The notes under the pieces were generated by a model, which saw only the letters and a program-made list of their open reading frames with translations, was not told the origin of the DNA and searched no databases. Shown here in pieces: positions 50,826 to 61,497 of a stretch of 64,000 nt of DNA (the first letter of the stretch is position 1; each line of letters starts with the position of its first letter). The stretch is from positions 620,001 through 684,000 of the forward strand of contig JADCRB010000018.1 of NCBI GenBank assembly GCA_021464245.1. Direction: 5' to 3'. This stretch comes from Carallia brachiata (taxonomy: Eukaryota; Streptophyta; Magnoliopsida; Malpighiales; Rhizophoraceae). The position numbers and the translations under genes are program-made.

Positions 50826-53800
50826 GAAGCAAGTGGGGTTGAAGAATAAAGCTTGAGAGGGCACTGAATTTTCTGTCATCTCATTAGTTGGACAGAAAAT
50901 GTAACGTTTCTTGTAATAATAAATCAACTGGGGTAATGCCATCAGAAGCGTGAATTCTGATGAGATTCTTAGTAATATTGTTTGTTGAGCTTATTATTTT
51001 TATCAAAGTTAATGAGATTAAGTTTATAAAAGATTTTTTTTAGCATTTACTATTTTTACTTAATTTTTTATTATAATTTATTTATAATTTTAAACTGTAC
51101 AAATTTGTTTTGATTTTTTTTATATTAAATAGACTCAATTTATATGTGGTGCAAAATTATGAATAATAAAAATAAAAAAATGAGTTAAATTAAATTTTTT
51201 TTAATCTCCCTCCCCAAGCCGTGATATTCCTCTATACAAGTACTTTGATGATTTGAAATTTTCCTATAATTTGATCGTTAAGATTCATTCCAGAGAAAAA
51301 AAAAAAAAAAAGAAGCTTTCTTGTCGGAATACGGGCAAATAGGATGGAAGCGTTCATTTTGTTAATGTCGCGACTGCAACATTATTATCTCTGCAACCAT
51401 TGTCACAAATCATGGATACAATCTAAAATAAACGCTAGATTTCGCGCAGTCAATTTCAACCGGGTTAATCAGAAGACGAATTGAACCAAAAAAAAAAATG
51501 TTAAATTTTATTATGTAAATTTTACCCATGTAGACTAGTTTTCAAATTGAAAAAAAATGAAAATTACAATAATATCAAATATGTTCGTATAACTAAAATT
51601 TTGCAACTACGGTACTTCTTTGGTCCTTCGAAAATAGTTTCACCTATGTTACCGAATTTCCGAGATGATAACCCGAACTACAATAAACAAAAAATAGAGA
51701 TTATAACCAAACTAATTAATATTTTTTAAAAAAATTATTCAATTTGAGCCTTTTTAACTACGGTAACAAAAAATAATTGAAATGCTGTATACCATTTGTC
51801 ATTTTGATTGCAAGGTATAATTTTTTTTAATTATATATTTCGGAATTAAGTTTAAGCGAAATTAGATTCGACCTCTCCCAAACGCTAAAATAATTATGCA
51901 GGCTCAAACTCAAAGGCCCAAATCTTTCTGGAAACCAGCCCACCAACAACGACTGGACCAGATTAATTTCCCTTCTCTGACCCTCAGGATTGCCTGAATT
52001 TGAAGCATGCATTAGTGGCACTCTACACTTACAGGTTCAAAAATTTTTATTAACAACAACCATCTGTTTTTCTTTTGGAAAAAAGTATTGTCTAAAGTTT
52101 CTTTTGCTTGAATTTTTGTCTGAATGAAAGAGTGCATTTTTTAAAGTGTTAATTTTAAAAAATATCATCATCTTTATATTTTTTAACAAATCTAGCACAA
52201 CCTTAAAAATTAACAAATTTAATACAGTTTTAATTATTTTTTAACAAATCTAACATAACTTTTAAAAATTAACAAATTTAACACAGTTCAATTATTTTCT
52301 AACAAATATAGCACACTGTCAGTTAAAATAATTGAATTCTCCGGTCTACACATATGTACATATGACATTTAAGGATTTTAAATTGTATTAGATTTAGACG
52401 TAGACATATAATATCTATATACTAAGGGATTCAGTTACTTTTAACTGATTATTTTTAACTGATAACATGTTAGATTTATTAAAAAATAATTAAACTGTAC
52501 TAGATTTGTTAATTGTTAAAAATTGTGTTAAATTTGTTAAAAAATAATTGAACTGTATTAGATTTGTTAATTTTTAAAAATTATGTTAGATTTATAAAAA
52601 AACGTAAATGTAATTTTATTTTTTAAAATTAACTTTTTTTAAAACAAATATAAAACTTTTTGTAATAAAAGTGTAAAAAATAAAACTCATTAATTTTTTT
52701 AATTACAAAATTTCACTGTGATTTAAAAAATCACCTCCTCATTTTCAGTCAGGTAATGGTTCAGACAAATGTTTAAGATCCGTACCCAGACTCTTTGCTT
52801 CCTCTTTTCTGTAGAAAACAGATGAGCCGTTAGCCCTGTGGCTAGATTGACCCAAAGTGGACCGATTGACCCCAACATTGAATTCACCAGACTTAAATTC
52901 AAAAATATTTTTATGGGCATAAATATGAGGAAATTGCGTTCAAACCACAACCTCTCATAGTTTTTCTCTTGTAGCAGATTAAATTAGCCTAATTAGTTTG
53001 TTTATAAATATGAGGGGATTTGTTTATTAATATTTGAATCGGTCCTTGAAACATCAAACTCAATAATAGTTTAAACGAATACAATTTTATTTACTATGCC
53101 TCATACGATACACTTACAAATTGCGTTATAATGATAAATTTACTATAAGGTAGCAAATGAAAACCTATCTTAGACTATGAGGATCAGTATAACAGAAAAG
53201 ATCAAGAATTCTTGATAATTGTTCTGTTTAACTGTCAAATTTTCAGTCTCCCCACGGTCCCCAATTTGTTATCCATCCGGACCAGTCTGCTTTGTATATT
53301 GTAACTACTTCTAAAATTTATGAATCCTATGCTGCATCGTTGTTTTAGAATTTTATCTGGCATTTGGAAGCTCTACTCTCTGTCTCTCTCTGTCTCTCTC
53401 TCTCTCTCTCTCCGTGTTTTTATTTTTATTTTTATTTTTCATTTTTGTCTGTCGGTGCCAAGATTTTAGTCCTGATCATTGGAAACTGGAACTACGAATT
53501 TGACTGCATACTATCAGACTACACTGCTGGTGACGTAGCAGCTCTGTGTTTGGTATGCCGTGGAAAAGTGAAAAAAAGTGGAGAAAAAAAAAAAAATAAA
53601 ATTATTTGAATAAATAAAAAAAATTAGTAAAAAAAAGTATGATAAAAAAATAACTTATAATTTGTGAGAAAAAATGATAAAAAGATAAATTATTTAAATA
53701 AATAAAAAAAATTAAAGAAACAAATAATAAAAGAAATGATAGAAAAAATTATTTTCTCTCTACTTAGAAAAAGCACTTCATGTGAGAGAGTAGACATGTC

Positions 53801-55354
53801 ACATAAATGACAAATATTATATACACACATTTTATGCACACTCATAAACACATATAATATAATAACAAATTTTTGTATTATTTTAAAAAAATAATTTTTT
53901 TTAAAAAAATTTGTAAGGAATCTCATATATTATCTAACACCCATCTAAGTTTAAATTTAAATTCTATAAAAGAATTAAAAACATAATCTTTTTATTGCCA
54001 ACATGTCAACCGGTGCATCAGGCTGCATATACGTAGCACGGCCCCACATAACCCCACATAAATTTGGAAGAACTCTTTTTTCGGTTTGCAAGTATGGAAG
54101 AACTCTACCTCAGCTGCTTCCGATCTTAAGACTAATGATATTTTCCTAAATTGAATTTTTTTTTTTAACAATTAAAAGAGATTCATAACAAAAATATTAG
54201 TTATTAAATTTGTAGAGTGAAGTGAGAGTGATCCCTATTTGTCAATACTTTATTCAACTATTTCTATAAGAGTATACTCACTACCTAAATATTAGTATAG
54301 TTGAATATGACTAAATCACTAAAAATTATGGTAATTACCAAATCTAAAATCTAATGCAACATCACAGAATTTCTCAACCTTAAGGGGCCATCTAGCATTT
54401 GGTAAGGAAAGACGCGGATACAGAGACTCAAACTCAAGCTATCAATATAAAAATGTGTCAAATTATTATTGAATTAACACCTCTAGTAGTCTAAATTGGC
54501 CATTGGACATAGAAATATCACCAACTTACATTATGCCAACAGCACTAATCGCCTGTGAACTCACTCACTACTGCTCAAATAACTTGTTCTTGACTATTCA
54601 TTTCACTGGAATTTCAGGAGCATTGCCACACTTGGTTTCTCTTCACTGCACAACTCAGCAGTGATTTTCGATGAGATATCCAGCATGTAGTAGGGAACAT
54701 TGATGTGCATCAATTTTTTAAATGAAATTATGAGTGCATTACATCCTAACATCAACCAAAGTTTTAATTAAACTTCTCCTAGCTTTAGCTTAGTGTTACC
54801 GAAGTGCCTCCAAGTCTTATGGCTCGGAGCTATAGTACCAGTGACCCAAAAAAAAAAAAAAAATCCACCATCTGGGTAATAAATGACTAACAATCTAACA
54901 ATGAGGTCACCGGCCGCAACAATAACAAAGTGATGAGGCGGCCCAAAGGGGATATACAAATTTTTTCAATCAATTGGCCACAATTCTCTATCGAACTCAC
55001 CATCTTTTAACCTTTAATTAAATACTACTACTGAAGCTCGGTGGCAGTAAAAAGACTTGGCACATAACTTTGAATAGAGCATCTAGCAATAGAAATTTTT
55101 GTTATAGCCAGCAAGAAAATTGTCATCTTCTTCATCTCAATTCCCAACCAAAACGTCACCTGAACCTGCAATGAAACATCAGAAACTGTTGAACAAAGTA
55201 GATAAGATATGAAGGCTGCCATCATTTTTCTTTTCAAGATAGATAAGTGTGACATATGTAGGTAATGAAGCTGCCAAAACTGTGTAACAAACTGTGTTAT
55301 CATCTCTTAGTCTTGTTAGCCAACATGATTCATGTCTAGCTCTGCAGCTCCCAC
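50826..55354. other. Intergenic region between LTP copies 1 and 2
   Basis: AT-rich with no supported gene. It contains a poly-A run near 51296-51312, the second foldback MITE (52146-52634), a CT-rich tract at 53371-53413 and a purine-rich A-tract region near 53565-53760. The final 300 bases share words with the region upstream of LTP copy 3. Confidence 0.5.
52146..52634. mobile_element. 489-bp foldback MITE with 9-bp target duplication, copy 2
   Basis: It is flanked by identical 9-mers TTTTTTAAA at 52137-52145 and 52635-52643. The left end reads GTGTTAATTTTAAAAAATAT, and the reverse complement of the right end reads AGTTAATTTTAAAAAATAAA. The internal layout matches copy 1 at 40667-41154: two roughly 60-base units per arm, a central CTGTCAGTTAAAA word and an ACACATATG word. 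The low complexity of this duplication makes it weaker evidence alone, but the length agrees with copy 1 to one base. Confidence 0.72.
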
Positions 55355-55360
55355 TATATA
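55355..55360 (+). promoter_or_regulatory. TATA box of LTP copy 2
   Basis: TATATA lies 106 bases upstream of the ATG at 55461. The promoter appears intact although the coding frame is broken. Confidence 0.45.
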
Positions 55361-55460
55361 TTCATTGCCCCATTAAGCCCTTTGATCGCAGAGCAACAGA
55401 GGAAATCCTTTTGAGCATATCAATCACAATTCACTAGCTATTTAACATTAGAGCTGAAAA

Positions 55461-56135
55461 ATGAAGGGGGCTGTCATTTCAATCTTGGTTGTGCTGGCCA
55501 TGGTTCAGCTCATGGTGAAGCCTGGACAAGCCATAACCTGTGGCCTGGTGGACTCGTCTTTGGCCTCCTGCATACCATTCTGACAGGCGGGGCTACTGTT
55601 CCGTCGGAGCCGTGCTGCAACGGAGTGAAGAACATCCAAGCAAACACTCCAACCCCCGCTGACCGGAGGACAGCGTGCAATTGTGTGAAGGCAGCAGCCA
55701 GCCGCTACCCCAACATCCAAGGAGACGCAGCCTCCTCACTTCCACAGAAATGTGGTGTTACGTTGAACATCCCCATCTCTGCCAGCACCAACTGTGACAA
55801 GTGAGTCCCTTTCTCCTGCTTACTTAGCTGCCGGGTCGCCAGTGAGCCGCAGGACAGATTGATCCTTTTTTTTTTTTTTAACAGACGCTTTATATTTATA
55901 ACAAAAAATAAAATATTTTTTATTTATTTTTTATTGTAAACATTAATTTATCTTCTGGTTAAAAAAAAAAAAAAAAAAAGGTTGATTCTTACTTTTTCCG
56001 CATTCATTTATCTTTTTTCATAAACAGAATTACCAAATTAATGTTCATTGCTTGACATTATCTGTGATATATTTTAAATTACTAATCAAGTTTTCTTGTT
56101 TTTCTTGCTCTGATTTTTGCCTCAGCATCAACTAA
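55461..56135 (+). pseudogene. Type 1 lipid-transfer protein, copy 2, frameshifted
   Basis: This copy is nearly identical to the gene at 59597. The start codon, signal peptide and first mature cysteines read normally (MKGAVISILVVLAMVQLMVK...). At 55580-55581 one C is missing compared with copy 3 (CCATTCTGACAG against CCATTCCTGACAG), which brings TGA into frame at 55581-55583, codon 41. After that point the correct frame continues to the end with only four amino-acid differences from copy 3, all eight cysteines present, and the terminal intron intact (ACAA|GTGAGT ... CTCAG|CATCAACTAA, exons 55461-55800 and 56126-56135). The lesion is single and recent, or it is a base lost from the assembly. 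If real, the peptide made would be 40 residues with two cysteines. AATAAA lies at 56222. Confidence 0.85.
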
Positions 56136-56394
56136 ACTGAAGCCATCATCGTCTGAATAAAGGAGCATCTGAGTGTCAACTTCTTCTCGGCTATATTTAT
56201 TGATGTAGCGTTTTGTTGAAGAATAAAAGCTGTAGCAGCTGTCTGCTGCACCAATGTTGTACTGGTTTTGAGTAATGAATTATATGAGAGTACTAATTTA
56301 CTCTCTGAAATTATGAAGAATGGTTATCTGTTTTTTTGTTTCTGTTTTCTTTATGCATTCCTTTTCAATCTTATAGATTAGCATACTAAGGGAA

Positions 56395-56605
56395 ATATTA
56401 GTTCCATACACTCTCGTGTACACATAAATATAATAATTACTTTTTATACTATATTAATAAAAAAAAAATTTCTTCAAGAAAAATTTTTTTGTAAACAATT
56501 TTATATAATGTTTATACTTTATATTTTAAAATAACATATATTTTAATTTATATTTTAATTTAAATAACAGAAAAATAATTTTTAATTTCTCGAAGTACTA
56601 CTCGG
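56395..56605. repeat. Dispersed AT-rich repeat, member B (reversed)
   Basis: Its reverse complement shares ATGTTATTTTAAAATATAAA then GTATAA and TATATAAAATT with the sequence at 61150-61205, and has GGTGCACC at one end like the copy near 12265. The borders are approximate. Confidence 0.4.
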
Positions 56606-56674
56606 TGCACCATCTCAGTGCATCTAGCAGCACTCACATACTAATTAATTTCGGTAGACTTCTTCCAATTCCAC

Positions 56675-56710
<36 letters not shown>
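56675..56710. repeat. (AAT)12 microsatellite
   Basis: Twelve uninterrupted AAT units, the longest perfect trinucleotide run seen in the window and a likely polymorphic marker. Confidence 0.85.
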
Positions 56711-56711
<1 letters not shown>

Positions 56712-59473
56712 TAAAACAACAAAGAACCACACGAACTTATAATTTGAAGGTAATTCGACTTAATTCTTCCACCATTGATCCAAGTTCGAGTCCTACGAAC
56801 AGTGCTTGTGAGGTTTTAGCTTCTAAAACTATTTGGCTTGATCGTGACCCACGCGCCCTAACTCCAAACTCGTTAACACTATTTGGTTGCTTAGGAAAAG
56901 CCCGCTCGAGCTCAATAATATTTAGATAGAGAGTCTCTTCTTATGAGTTGAGTTGAATGGGGTATCCAACGATATTAAAACCGATCCTAACCTTAAATAT
57001 TATAACTGATATACCTATAATAAATTTTTTTTTCCAAATCAAAAAGAAAACAAACAACAAAGAAAAAAGCAAGCATCAGTTACTGTACTGAAACCTCTTT
57101 TCCATTGAGCGTATTTTATCTCCCAAAGACTTTATCCATTGACATTTGCTTTAATAACTAAATTAGTTGATTTTTTTTCACTTTGCCTTGAATTAATGTT
57201 TTGTAAGCCGTCCACACCACAATGCCTAAATTGAAAGAGGGGTAAAAAAGAAAACCTAAATTAACAGTGGGGTCCACTATTTATATAGATATTTGCTATA
57301 GAATTAAGATTTAAAATAATAATAATGCCTCTATATGTTAGAGGTTTTTCATAGCCTGTGGAAATTCCTTTACAATTAGCTAGGGATAGGTCTGGATCGA
57401 GCAATCTCTGGCTCAACATGAGCCCAGCCCTAATTAAAAAAAGTAGTCCGGCCGAAGATCTGAGGCGCATAATGCCTGTGCCTGCCAAACTTTTTACGTC
57501 ATTTTATTTTGGGGTCGATCCAAAGCTTGTATGGTGTTCCAAAACAGGCCTGGACGATTTTAATTTGTGTTTTTTATCCTTTATGTTTGTAATTGTAATA
57601 TTTTTTATGTTTCACTTATCGCTTCTTTTTTCCAGATTGTATTATGATTTATACTGATAGGAGATAAATTCCTTCTTTTCCCATAAATCACACAAAGTTT
57701 CCCAAAACCTTGTCCGCGAAAACTTTTGCTTACACACTTTCTATTTTGACATATGTATTCGAAAAATATTAATAACATTTATAATATGAAAATGTACGGT
57801 TTTATATTACTAAAAAAAAATTCCATAAAATGTGAGATAGCGCTAGGGATAAGCTTCAACATATTTTTGCTTGAGAGTCGAGGGTTCCCTTTAGACGAAG
57901 CCATATCTCTACCCAAACAATTCTCCAAGTCTTACTTTTATTTCTAACCTTGGCCCGTAGGCCAGAGGCCCTCTCATTCTGAGACCTGCTACTTAGCAAT
58001 AGAGGAATTTCACCCTCGGGACTCAATCCATTTTTGCTGTTTTTTTTTTTTTTACTGGATCCATTGATTTTTTATTTTTTTCTAACAATGATTTATATAA
58101 GGAATCTATAGGATTGAGAAGCAGAATTCATGAGACATTTATCGAGGTTCACAGTACTAATCTATGTGATTTTCTTCAGTATTTAGTGGTCTACTTTCTA
58201 CAATCTTAGGATCCCCCACTTACAATGTCCATCATTTGAAACCATGTGTCAAGTGGACGTGTCAAATTGCTTGCATACTGCATTACCCAAAAAAAAATTT
58301 GAATTTAAAAAAAAAATCATAAGTTAAGGTAATATTAAGTATGTGTAAATAATAATAAGTATATTAAAATTTGTGTAAATAATAATAAGTATATTTAAAA
58401 TTTAACTTTTAATAAAAAACAAGACGAGCTTAAATTAAATATAACCATAAGAATAAGACCATTTAAGAAAATCTTTTCTTTTTTGTGTTAAATGTAGCCG
58501 TCCTTACCTTAGCAAGAAGCTGCTTTATTATTTCAAGACTGAAAGGTCATTGATCGGACACTTCCAAGTTGTGCTGACCTTTTAATTGATCCGAAAGCCT
58601 AAAAAATCACATGGGACAGGAAAGAGATGATAAGGAATACAGCTTCTGTAAAAGGTTGTTACGCGATAATTTCGCATGGGATTTGGTGGTTTTTGATATA
58701 GGCAGATATAAGGGCCTCAACTGTACAAATGACCAAATTCATGTTGAAAAAAAGGGAAACTGGTCATGAACATTCGAGTAGGAATATTTGCTATCAAGTA
58801 ATTTCCAGCGTCAGGAACATAGTCGGGAACGAAATCAGCATTTTTAGATCGTTTAGACTGCAGTTTAAATTGATTTAGGGGAAGTTGAATAAGGACAAAT
58901 GATCTCTGTTATAGGATAACTAATATCCAATCGCACCTTTTTTTTTTTGTTAAAAAAAAAATCCTAGACTCAACTCATCCATTTCTTTTTACATGAGTAG
59001 AAGTTGGACAAATATAGTTTAAGCAGGTAGATCATTTACAGAACTCTTTAATTGAATTAATATCCACAACAGCTATTGGACTGTAAAATTGGTACATCCT
59101 GCATTATACCATGGGCAACGCAGGTTTTAAACTTGGCGGCTCTCCGCCTTTTCAAATAGGCGTACATTGAGGTCATCGTAACAATGCCATGGGATGGCCC
59201 ATGACTTACACGCACCCATTTCTATCTTGGAAAAACACGTAAGCCTCTGGTGAGAGACTTCTGTTACAGTTACCAACAAAAGTTGTTAGCCCCTTAATTT
59301 GTTTTGATGAGCAGCAGAGACTCGTGGCTAGAAACTGCAATGAAACACTGCAGATGAGACCCCAATAACCGGATAGATAAGTGACACAGATATGATGCAA
59401 AGAACCAGCCAAAACTCCGTAACCAATTCTTTGGTGTTATTATCCCATCCTCTAGCTTCTGAAACTTACATAT

Positions 59474-59481
59474 TATATATA
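59474..59481 (+). promoter_or_regulatory. TATA box of LTP copy 3
   Basis: TATATATA lies 116 bases upstream of the ATG at 59597. Confidence 0.5.
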
Positions 59482-59596
59482 GCATAGGCCCGATCAGAGC
59501 TCTTCATTCACGGAAAAGGGGATTCACGAATCAAAGTCCTTGAGGCTTGACACTTGAGCTTATTAATCACTAGCCAATATATCTAGCAGGAGAAAA

Positions 59597-60064
59597 ATGA
59601 AGGGGGCTGTCATTTCAATCTTGGTAGTGCTGGCCATGGTTCAACTCATGGTGAAGCCTGGACAAGCCATAACCTGTGGCCTGGTGGACTCGTCTTTGGC
59701 CTCCTGCATACCATTCCTGACAGGTGGGGCTACTGTTCCGGCCGAGCCATGCTGCAATGGAGTGAAGAGCATCCAAGCAAACACTCCGACCACTGCGGAC
59801 CGGAGGACAGCATGCAATTGTGTGAAGGCAGCGGCCAGCCGCTACCCCAACATCAAGGGGGATGCAGCCTCCTCACTTCCTCAGAAATGTGGTGTTACGT
59901 TGAACATCCCTATCTCTGCCAGCACCAACTGTGACAAGTGAGTCTCTTTTATGAGTTTATCTCTTGCTATTTATACTTTGTTGCAGGCCAAGATTTTCTG
60001 GTACAAAAATTACTGACCCCCATTTTAATTCTTCTCTTTGATTCTTTGATTCAGCATCAACTAA
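59597..60064 (+). CDS. Type 1 non-specific lipid-transfer protein, copy 3
   Basis: Exons 59597-59937 and 60055-60064 give 116 residues. The signal peptide covers about residues 1-24. The mature part begins near AITCGLVDS and has cysteines spaced C-x9-C-x14-CC-x19-C-x1-C-x22-C-x13-C with the CNC motif. The first inter-cysteine loop is one residue longer than in copy 1. The protein ends CDNIN after splicing ACAA|GTGAGT to TTCAG|CATCAACTAA. Unspliced reading would stop three bases after the donor. This is the intact partner of copy 2 and probably its recent duplicate, since the coding parts differ by only a few bases. It is secreted and carries lipids in the apoplast. AATAAA lies at about 60248. 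Confidence 0.93.
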
Positions 60065-60691
60065 GCTAAATTGGATTCAATCACGGTTCAGAATAAGGAT
60101 AAGGGTGCATTTGAGTGTCAGCTTTTCCTCGGCCTAAATTTATTATTGCGATGTATGCTGCAAAGAGCTAAATAATAATAAGAATAATAAAGCAGTTGCT
60201 GCACCAATGTATTACTTTTGTATCGAGCAATCCTACTTTTCTGTACTAATAAAGAAATGATTATGTGATTCAGTCCTCTTTCCTTGTTTTCTGGCATTAT
60301 CAATTTATCAAACTGATATATTTTCTATAGGCTCCCTCAAAATCCTAAAAAAAGACACAATAACATTCAAAATAAAATGGGATTAAAAAAAAAAAAGCTA
60401 TGCTTCGAATTGATTTTCTTATCAATGACTTGTTGGTCAATTTTGTACAAACCCTGGCTCCACTGTCAGTTATATTGCCATTGCCAATTCTCTGTTCCAT
60501 CTGACAACAAGGGCAACTCTTCTCAGATATGAAAATTAGGTCGATCACATTCACAGGTATGAATGAAGTAAGGGAGCAAAGGGTGTTCGCCTTTTCCTCC
60601 TCGGTATCATTTATTCATTTAAAGTCAAGTAAGATAATGGCTTTGCCAAATATTTGTATAAATAAAGTAGACTGATCAAGAACAAGCATCA

Positions 60692-60763
60692 GCGTTTGTA
60701 GTCCAACGGTTAGGATAATTGCCTTCCAAGCAATAGACCCGGGTTCGACTCCCGGCAAACGCA
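60692..60763 (+). tRNA. tRNA-Gly (anticodon UCC)
   Basis: The acceptor stem GCGTTTG (60692-60698) pairs with CAAACGC (60756-60762), followed by discriminator A. The D arm contains the A-box-like GTAGTCCAACGG. The anticodon stem ATTGC/GCAAT encloses CTTCCAA, giving anticodon TCC. The T arm is CCGGG TTCGACT CCCGG (B box). There is no intron and no encoded CCA beyond the discriminator. A short T-rich run (about 60771-60779) is a plausible RNA polymerase III stop. Confidence 0.97.
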
Positions 60764-61099
60764 AGCCGGATTTCTTTTTCTCAATAATTTTGGACTTGAT
60801 CGGACTTCGGAGATAATTCCAACCACAGGTCCACAAATGTCGCAAAAATTATATTATCGTATTTAGTACATGTCAGTAAAACTTCATCATATTGCATACA
60901 AAATAAAAACACAAATCTTATTTTAACATCTGGAGGTTCGAATTCAATCCATCAATTCATATTTCTGCATCAAACCATAAATTAGTGCTTTAGTCCTTCC
61001 AATCTGCTTAATCAGGTGGAGGAAGGAAGCTACACATCAGACAAAGAAATGCTGCAATTTCCCGACACAAACTATAGGCCCAGCTAGGTACACGAAGCC

Positions 61100-61310
61100 G
61101 GTACCGGACAATATTTTTTTATTGTTTTTATTTTTTTATAAAATTAATATTTAAATTTAGATAAATGTTATTTTAAAATATAAAGTATAATTGTATATAA
61201 AATTCACTAAAAAGATTTTTTTTCTTTGATTTTTTTCTTTTTAAATCAAAATTTCTATTATTTTTTTATTACATTCAGTATGTTCGGTTTATTCGATGTA
61301 CCTAACATTT
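61100..61310. repeat. Dispersed AT-rich repeat, member D
   Basis: This shares ATGTTATTTTAAAATATAAA then GTATAA and TATATAAAATTCACT with the reversed copy near 56395 and with the copy near 12265. The borders are approximate. Confidence 0.4.
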
Positions 61311-61497
61311 CTTAAGTATATAAATGCCACAAATTCTCGCATGAAAATTGTAGAAGTTACTGAACACCTGTTGGATTTTTACCAGCATTTTCCCGTCACA
61401 AATGAAATAGCCCATTTTCGGCAAGAGTTGTCAGTAAATAATCAAACAATTTTAAGATGTAGAAGGAAGGAAAGGAGGAGAATTGCTATTAGCAATT

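Larger units (their letters stand above)
56136..59473. other. Intergenic region between LTP copies 2 and 3
   Basis: AT-rich with no supported gene. It includes a reversed member of the dispersed AT-rich repeat (about 56395-56605), an (AAT)12 microsatellite at 56675-56710 and several A/T runs. The region from about 59200 onward shares scattered words with the region upstream of copy 2. Confidence 0.5.

Noticed and set aside
60615..60845. Minus-strand frame reading ...LPGVEPGSIAWKAIILT...
   Set aside because: This is the reverse complement of the tRNA-Gly gene at 60692-60763. The peptide is a well-known annotation artefact of antisense tRNA.
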